DNA from: an uncultured Synechococcales cyanobacterium
GTDB lineage: Bacteria; Cyanobacteriota; Cyanobacteriia; Thermosynechococcales; Thermosynechococcaceae
DNA: 39,499 nt
Direction of reading: 5' to 3'
Assembly (NCBI GenBank): GCA_902806435.1
Contig: CADCWO010000145.1
Span: 10,490 to 49,988, forward strand
The notes beneath the pieces were generated by a model. The model saw only the letters and a list, made by a program, of their open reading frames with translations, searched no databases and was not told where the DNA came from. Both the position numbers and the translations under genes were made by a program. This document shows, piece after piece, positions 35,305-39,499 of the stretch; position 1 is the stretch's first letter, and every line of letters starts with the position of its first letter.

Positions 35305-38196
35305 ATGCTCAAACCGACACTACCTGAGGGTGCTTCACCCGCCGGGAAGATCCGCCAATTCTGGGAAAATCTAACCTTCCAAGCCAAACTGGCCATCATG
35401 TTAGTATGCGGCGCTGCTGTGCCGTTAGTTGTAGTGGTCCAAGCGACGACAAAGCTTTCCGAAAGAAACTTCTTGGCACAGTTAGAGCAGACCTTACGCA
35501 AAGATTTAACTGCTCTAACAGATGAGGTCTCATTCAATAAAGACCTCACCCAGATAGAGGCAGCCAACTTAGCAGGTCAAGTCGAAGCAGTAAGCATCGA
35601 TCTGAATAATCCCCAAAGTGTCTCTTTACATCGTCCTTTGTTGAATAAAGCTGTAAGTGTTCCTAGGGCAAGCTTTGTTATCCTCACCGACAGCGAAGGT
35701 AAAAGTCTTGTTCAAAAAAATCAAATTTTGGCAAATAGTTCTCACTATCCACCTTTGCCCAATCAGGAATTGCCTAATAGCAAGTCCCGATACCGTCCAG
35801 TTTCTGCTTTTCTAGGCAGCAGTCTTGCGGATGTTCCAATCGTCAAAAATTCTCTGATTAATGGACGCTCATTAGCCGGGACTGAACTGATAAGCGGAAA
35901 AGTTTTACGACGCTTAGGTTTAGCAGAACAGGCTCAGATTGGCTTGCGACCTCAACTAACCCACGGTCTTTCTAAGCCCAAGCAACCTTTTCCTGAAGGT
36001 ACCTATGACATTGACCGAGGCAGGATAGGTTTGGTGATCATGGCTGTTCACCCGATCAAGATTAACAGCCAGATAGTGGGGACTGCCATTGTGGGAACCT
36101 TGCTGAATCGTAACTACGAAATTGTTGATCGGATCAAGCAGAATTACAACGTGCCCACTGTAACCATCTTCGCTCAAGACTGGCGGGTGAGTACAAACAT
36201 CCCCTACATAGATGGCAAAACCCGAGCGATTGGGACCCGCGTTTCTCGAGAAGTAGCAGAGACAGTTCTTGATCGAGGACAAACCTTTATTGGTCAGGCC
36301 AACATCATTGGGAGCAAGTACCGCACTAGCTATAGTCCCCTATACGATCATCAAAGGGAACTCAAGCCGAACCAAGCGAAGCCAGTGGGCATGCTCTATG
36401 TGGGTGAGTCTGAGCAAGAAGTACAGGGTTTCTTATTCAGGCAGCAACTTAGCAGCTACAGCATCGGGGGAATCCTGTTGTTATTGGTTAGTGTGCTTTC
36501 TATTCCGATCGCTAGCTCTATCGCCCGTCCGTTAAGACACTTAACTCGTTTTGCCCAACAAGTGGCAACCGGAGAACAAGGAGTAAGACTGGAGCCTAGC
36601 GATCGTCAAGATGAGGTTGGCATCCTGACCCGGGAATTAAATCAGATGGCTACCAGGATTGAGACAAATCTTGAAGTGGCCCGGCGAGCTGAAGCGCAAT
36701 ACCGCAGCATCTTTGAGAGTGCCACTGAAGGCATATTCCAGACCACGCTCAACGGCTACTATATCAAGGCAAATCCTGCACTAGCCCGTATTTATGGTTA
36801 TGAGTCTCCTGAGGAACTAATCACCACTCTCAGCGATATTGGGCAGCAAATCTACGTTGAACCTAACCGTCGTGCGGAGTTCATTCGCCTAATGCAGGAG
36901 TACAATGCCGTGTTTAAGTTTGAGTCTCAGGTCTACCGCAAAGACAGAAGCATGATCTGGATCTCGGAAAACGCACGCAGTGTCCGTGATGCCAAAGGTA
37001 CACTACTCTACTACGAAGGTACTGTTAGAGACGTTACTGTCGCTAAGCGTCTTGAGGTAGAACGCAAGCAGGCCGAGGAAGAGCTACGGCAGGCTAACGA
37101 AAAGCTTATAGGCTGGGTGAACGAACTTCAACAGCGTAACCATGAGACCACCCTACTCAGTGAAATGAGCGAGCTGCTCCAAGCTTGCCTCACAGTGGAG
37201 GAGGCTTACAGTGTAATCACTCAGTGGGTGCAACCCCTATTTCCTAATCTGCCCGGCGGACTTTTTATGATCGCTGCTTCCAAAAACCTGGCCGAGGCCG
37301 TTGCCACATGGGGCACAACCGTTACCAGTCAAAACCTGTTCTCAACTTCTGAATGCTGGGCAATGCGACGTGGCCGAACACACGTGGTGGTAGATACGTC
37401 TAACGGTTTGTGCTGTCACCATTTACACCCGGCAAGTAATGGCTCTAGCTTGCCTGCTGAGTACTGTTGTGTCCCATTGATGGCTCAAGGGGAAGCGTTG
37501 GGCATGCTGTATTTAAACTCGTTGAAAGGGGGTCAATTAACAGAGGCTAAGCAAAGATTAGCAATGACGGTAGCTGAACAAGTTGCGCTGGCTTTAGCGA
37601 ACTTAAAGCTGCGCGAGACATTGCGGGGTCAAAGCATCCGAGACCCGCTTACGGGGTTATTCAATCGACGCTATCTGGAAGAATCATTGGAACGAGAGCT
37701 GCACCGAGCCAGGCGTAACCAGCACTCAATGGGAATTATCATGCTTGATGTCGATCACTTTAAGCAGTTCAATGATACGTTTGGTCATGAGGCAGGTGAT
37801 GCATTACTACAGGAATTGGGTCTACTGCTGCAAAGATATACCCGTGGCGTAGATATTGCCTGTCGCTATGGCGGCGAAGAGTTTTTGCTACTGCTGCCGG
37901 AAGCATCCTTGGCTGTTACCCAGCAACGAGCGGAGCAACTTCGTGAAGAAGTTAAGCAACTAAAGGTGCAGTATCACCGGCAATTGCTTGGTCCAATCAC
38001 CCTTTCGCTTGGGGTGGCTATCCTGCCAGAACACGGCACAACAGCCAAGAGTGTTATCCAAGCTGCTGACACAGCTCTATATAGTGCCAAAGCGGAGGGC
38101 CGCGATCGCGTAGTGACTGCTGCAGTAGAGACTGGCGAATGCGAAAGCTATCTACCGCAGGCTGATCAGCTTCACAGACAAGCTTTTAAGGCTTGA
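35305..38196 (+). CDS. Sensory diguanylate cyclase: Cache-HAMP-PAS-GAF-GGDEF
   Basis: A 963-residue membrane sensor making c-di-GMP from two GTP. Order: TM1 about 27-47; a large periplasmic Cache-like sensor (50-380, with RIGLVIMAVHPIKINSQIVG and VGMLYVGESEQEVQGFLF); TM2 about 384-405; HAMP (405-458); PAS (462-580); a short coiled coil; GAF (620-770); and GGDEF (780-942). The active site is GGEEF at 856-860. The product-binding I-site RxxD (R847-D850) lies five residues before it, so feedback inhibition is likely. DxLT and NRRYLEE motifs are intact. No EAL domain is present, so it should synthesise only. The ligand of the sensor is unknown. The start is ATG 35305, and the 3' end overlaps the convergent FHA gene by 25 bases. 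Confidence 0.93.
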   Translation: MLKPTLPEGASPAGKIRQFWENLTFQAKLAIMLVCGAAVPLVVVVQATTKLSERNFLAQLEQTLRKDLTALTDEVSFNKDLTQIEAANLAGQVEAVSIDLNNPQSVSLHRPLLNKAVSVPRASFVILTDSEGKSLVQKNQILANSSHYPPLPNQELPNSKSRYRPVSAFLGSSLADVPIVKNSLINGRSLAGTELISGKVLRRLGLAEQAQIGLRPQLTHGLSKPKQPFPEGTYDIDRGRIGLVIMAVHPIKINSQIVGTAIVGTLLNRNYEIVDRIKQNYNVPTVTIFAQDWRVSTNIPYIDGKTRAIGTRVSREVAETVLDRGQTFIGQANIIGSKYRTSYSPLYDHQRELKPNQAKPVGMLYVGESEQEVQGFLFRQQLSSYSIGGILLLLVSVLSIPIASSIARPLRHLTRFAQQVATGEQGVRLEPSDRQDEVGILTRELNQMATRIETNLEVARRAEAQYRSIFESATEGIFQTTLNGYYIKANPALARIYGYESPEELITTLSDIGQQIYVEPNRRAEFIRLMQEYNAVFKFESQVYRKDRSMIWISENARSVRDAKGTLLYYEGTVRDVTVAKRLEVERKQAEEELRQANEKLIGWVNELQQRNHETTLLSEMSELLQACLTVEEAYSVITQWVQPLFPNLPGGLFMIAASKNLAEAVATWGTTVTSQNLFSTSECWAMRRGRTHVVVDTSNGLCCHHLHPASNGSSLPAEYCCVPLMAQGEALGMLYLNSLKGGQLTEAKQRLAMTVAEQVALALANLKLRETLRGQSIRDPLTGLFNRRYLEESLERELHRARRNQHSMGIIMLDVDHFKQFNDTFGHEAGDALLQELGLLLQRYTRGVDIACRYGGEEFLLLLPEASLAVTQQRAEQLREEVKQLKVQYHRQLLGPITLSLGVAILPEHGTTAKSVIQAADTALYSAKAEGRDRVVTAAVETGECESYLPQADQLHRQAFKA

Positions 38197-39323
38197 GCCA
38201 GTTCTAAAGCGGTTTGGTAGCAACCATTCCGGCTAGACGGTGTTGAGCGCTCAATCACGGCTCGTAGTTGTGAAGGCAATGCAAGGTAGTCCTTCAAAGC
38301 CAACTGGCGGCCCTGAGAGCCTGTTAGCAAGAAGAGCAATGTTTCACCTACTGCCTCAAGGTCAGACTGAGGCCCGACTGCTCGCTTGTGTCTAGGTGTA
38401 AACTCCTTGATTTCATCAACTTGGTCTAGAAACTGAGTTGTGGATTGGGCTGAATTAAACCCAACAACGGTGATCTGCTGATCTCGGTTACGCACCAGTA
38501 GATTACTTGGTTTAATTCCCTGGTGAATCAAAGGGGGAGTTTGGCAGTGCAGATAATCTACCACCTCACAAACTTCAAGCATCCAGGTAATTGCTTGCTG
38601 AGGTGATGCTGAACCGTGCTGCTTCATCCATCTGTCTAAATCCTGAGCGTGAATCAGTTCCCTCACCAGGTAGTGCTGGCCCGCTTCCGTAAAGGCATCA
38701 AAAAACTGAGGAATGCGAGGATGATTTAGAGACTGCAACATCCGGGCTGATTGAACAAATTTCTGCTGAGCTTCTACTACACCTTGAGATTCAATTTCCT
38801 GAAGAACTTGCAACGCAGGTCGTCCGGCCGGCGGTTTGGAGTGCCAAACCAAGTAAATCCTGCTGGTATCGCCTGTTCCCAGCGATCGCAGGACTTGGTA
38901 GTTCCGAATAGTCTGTTGAACGTGGATGGGCTGACCACAGCGGATGCAAAATAAATTGCTGGGATGATTACCTTTGTGGTCACAGGGATTGGGATTAGCT
39001 GCTGCTGTCTGATGCATTTGGATCTTGAGCAGTGGTCCTCCTAGGCCAAGTTGCACCAGACAGCCATCGCACAGCAATCCTTGGGACACCAGCTTGCCAT
39101 CCAGAAATGTGCCATTGGTTCCTTGGCTACGTAACTGCCAAACCTCCTGCTCAGCAGAATGAATAACTCGGCTTAACTCCACGTGGTGCCGCGACACCAG
39201 CGGGTCATTGAGCACAACATGATTTTCAGCGGACCGACCGATCCGAATTAGCAATTCCTGCTCAAAGGTCCATGTTTGAAGGGAATTTTTTTGTTTTGCA
39301 TCTAATAGGATTAGGGTGATCAC
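38172..39323 (-). CDS. FHA domain fused to a pseudokinase
   Basis: A 383-residue cytoplasmic protein. The FHA domain (about 25-95) has intact phosphopeptide residues: G29-R30, SRHH (44-47) and N70-G71 (GTNGTF). A Cys/His cluster follows (C114, H116, H120, C126, C129; a possible zinc ribbon). The rest (141-380) has a Ser/Thr-kinase fold, but catalytic residues are gone. The VAIK lysine is Gln172 (ALQVL), HRD is HQG (267-269), and DFG is GFN (288-290). It is therefore a predicted pseudokinase that may read phosphothreonine through FHA. I take GTG 39323 (MITLILLDAK) as the start; a TTG at 39371 would add 16 poorly conserved residues. Confidence 0.88.
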   Translation of the reverse strand: MITLILLDAKQKNSLQTWTFEQELLIRIGRSAENHVVLNDPLVSRHHVELSRVIHSAEQEVWQLRSQGTNGTFLDGKLVSQGLLCDGCLVQLGLGGPLLKIQMHQTAAANPNPCDHKGNHPSNLFCIRCGQPIHVQQTIRNYQVLRSLGTGDTSRIYLVWHSKPPAGRPALQVLQEIESQGVVEAQQKFVQSARMLQSLNHPRIPQFFDAFTEAGQHYLVRELIHAQDLDRWMKQHGSASPQQAITWMLEVCEVVDYLHCQTPPLIHQGIKPSNLLVRNRDQQITVVGFNSAQSTTQFLDQVDEIKEFTPRHKRAVGPQSDLEAVGETLLFLLTGSQGRQLALKDYLALPSQLRAVIERSTPSSRNGCYQTALELAQALKACL

Positions 39324-39452
39324 GTTTGAAAATCCTGACCATAGATTGAGGTAAGACCACCTAGCTGGCAAAGCGATCTCGTTCTATAGAACCCATTTGA
39401 CATCTATGTATCATGGTGAAATAAGGCCCTACAACCCTCTAATCTAGTCGCT

Positions 39453-39499
39453 ATGGCGTATGCCAGCAGTCTCACTAACGCAGAATGGGAAATTCTTGA
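39453..39499 (+). CDS. IS5-type transposase, first 16 codons, cut by window end
   Basis: ATG at 39453 begins MAYASSLTNAEWEILE, the N-terminus of a common IS5/IS4-type DDE transposase of cyanobacteria (usual form MAYSSSLTDAEWEILEPLLP). The gene runs off the window. It appears to belong to a different subgroup from the IS5 scrap at 472-687, whose C-terminal pattern goes with another N-terminus, but the two parts cannot be aligned. It lies 130 bases upstream of the FHA gene start, on the opposite strand. Confidence 0.75.
   Translation, partial: MAYASSLTNAEWEIL

Overview
The window is a piece of cyanobacterial chromosome. The octamer GCGATCGC (HIP1) recurs throughout, for example at 1469, 5450 and 6651. 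The gene content is typical of cyanobacteria: pilB-pilT-pilC, a grpE-dnaK-dnaJ cluster, a four-ACT aspartate kinase, DUF6464 and DUF3143 proteins, and a PEP-CTERM protein. I cannot assign a genus. Base composition and long intergenic spacers suggest a filamentous, Leptolyngbya-like or related lineage, but that is only a guess.

Layout. Bases 1-1770 are a graveyard of mobile DNA: an IS982-type transposase cut by the window edge, a C-terminal scrap of an IS5-type transposase, a C-terminal scrap of an IS110-type transposase, an unidentified coding fragment, and the 3' half of a tRNA-Gly(CCC) gene that looks like an old integration scar. From 1900 come a DUF6464 protein and a three-gene metal-ion ABC importer (2273-5035, minus). 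Next are a small hypothetical gene, a DUF4198/PEP-CTERM protein with a predicted N-terminal histidine after signal cleavage, an LmeA/DUF2993 protein, an HdeD-like membrane protein, methionine aminopeptidase and an alpha/beta-hydrolase-fold protein lacking two triad residues. ClpC follows a clear shared terminator, then RimI.

The middle (14403-28860) is conserved housekeeping. lysA, cdaA and uppS run on the plus strand, and cdaA/uppS overlap by ATGA. A DUF3143 and membrane J-domain pair and pilB-pilT-pilC (type IV pilus assembly ATPase, retraction ATPase, platform) run on the minus strand. grpE, dnaK, dnaJ, a TusA-like gene and rsgA run on the plus strand, with the last three overlapping. The pilus operon and the chaperone cluster diverge from one intergenic region.

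The right part holds an AI-2E family membrane protein, a decayed sugar-type ABC permease pseudogene, an MFS transporter, aspartate kinase, ribosomal protein L32 (56 aa), a long spacer, a large Cache-HAMP-PAS-GAF-GGDEF diguanylate cyclase, and an FHA-domain pseudokinase whose 3' end overlaps the cyclase gene. The window ends in the first 16 codons of another IS5-type transposase.

I see no CRISPR array, prophage, rRNA or intact tRNA. The most interesting items are the FHA pseudokinase convergent with the diguanylate cyclase, the degenerate hydrolase, the DUF4198 protein with a histidine as its predicted mature N-terminus, and the two kinds of decay scar (IS/tRNA and ABC permease). I found no convincing entirely new multi-gene system.
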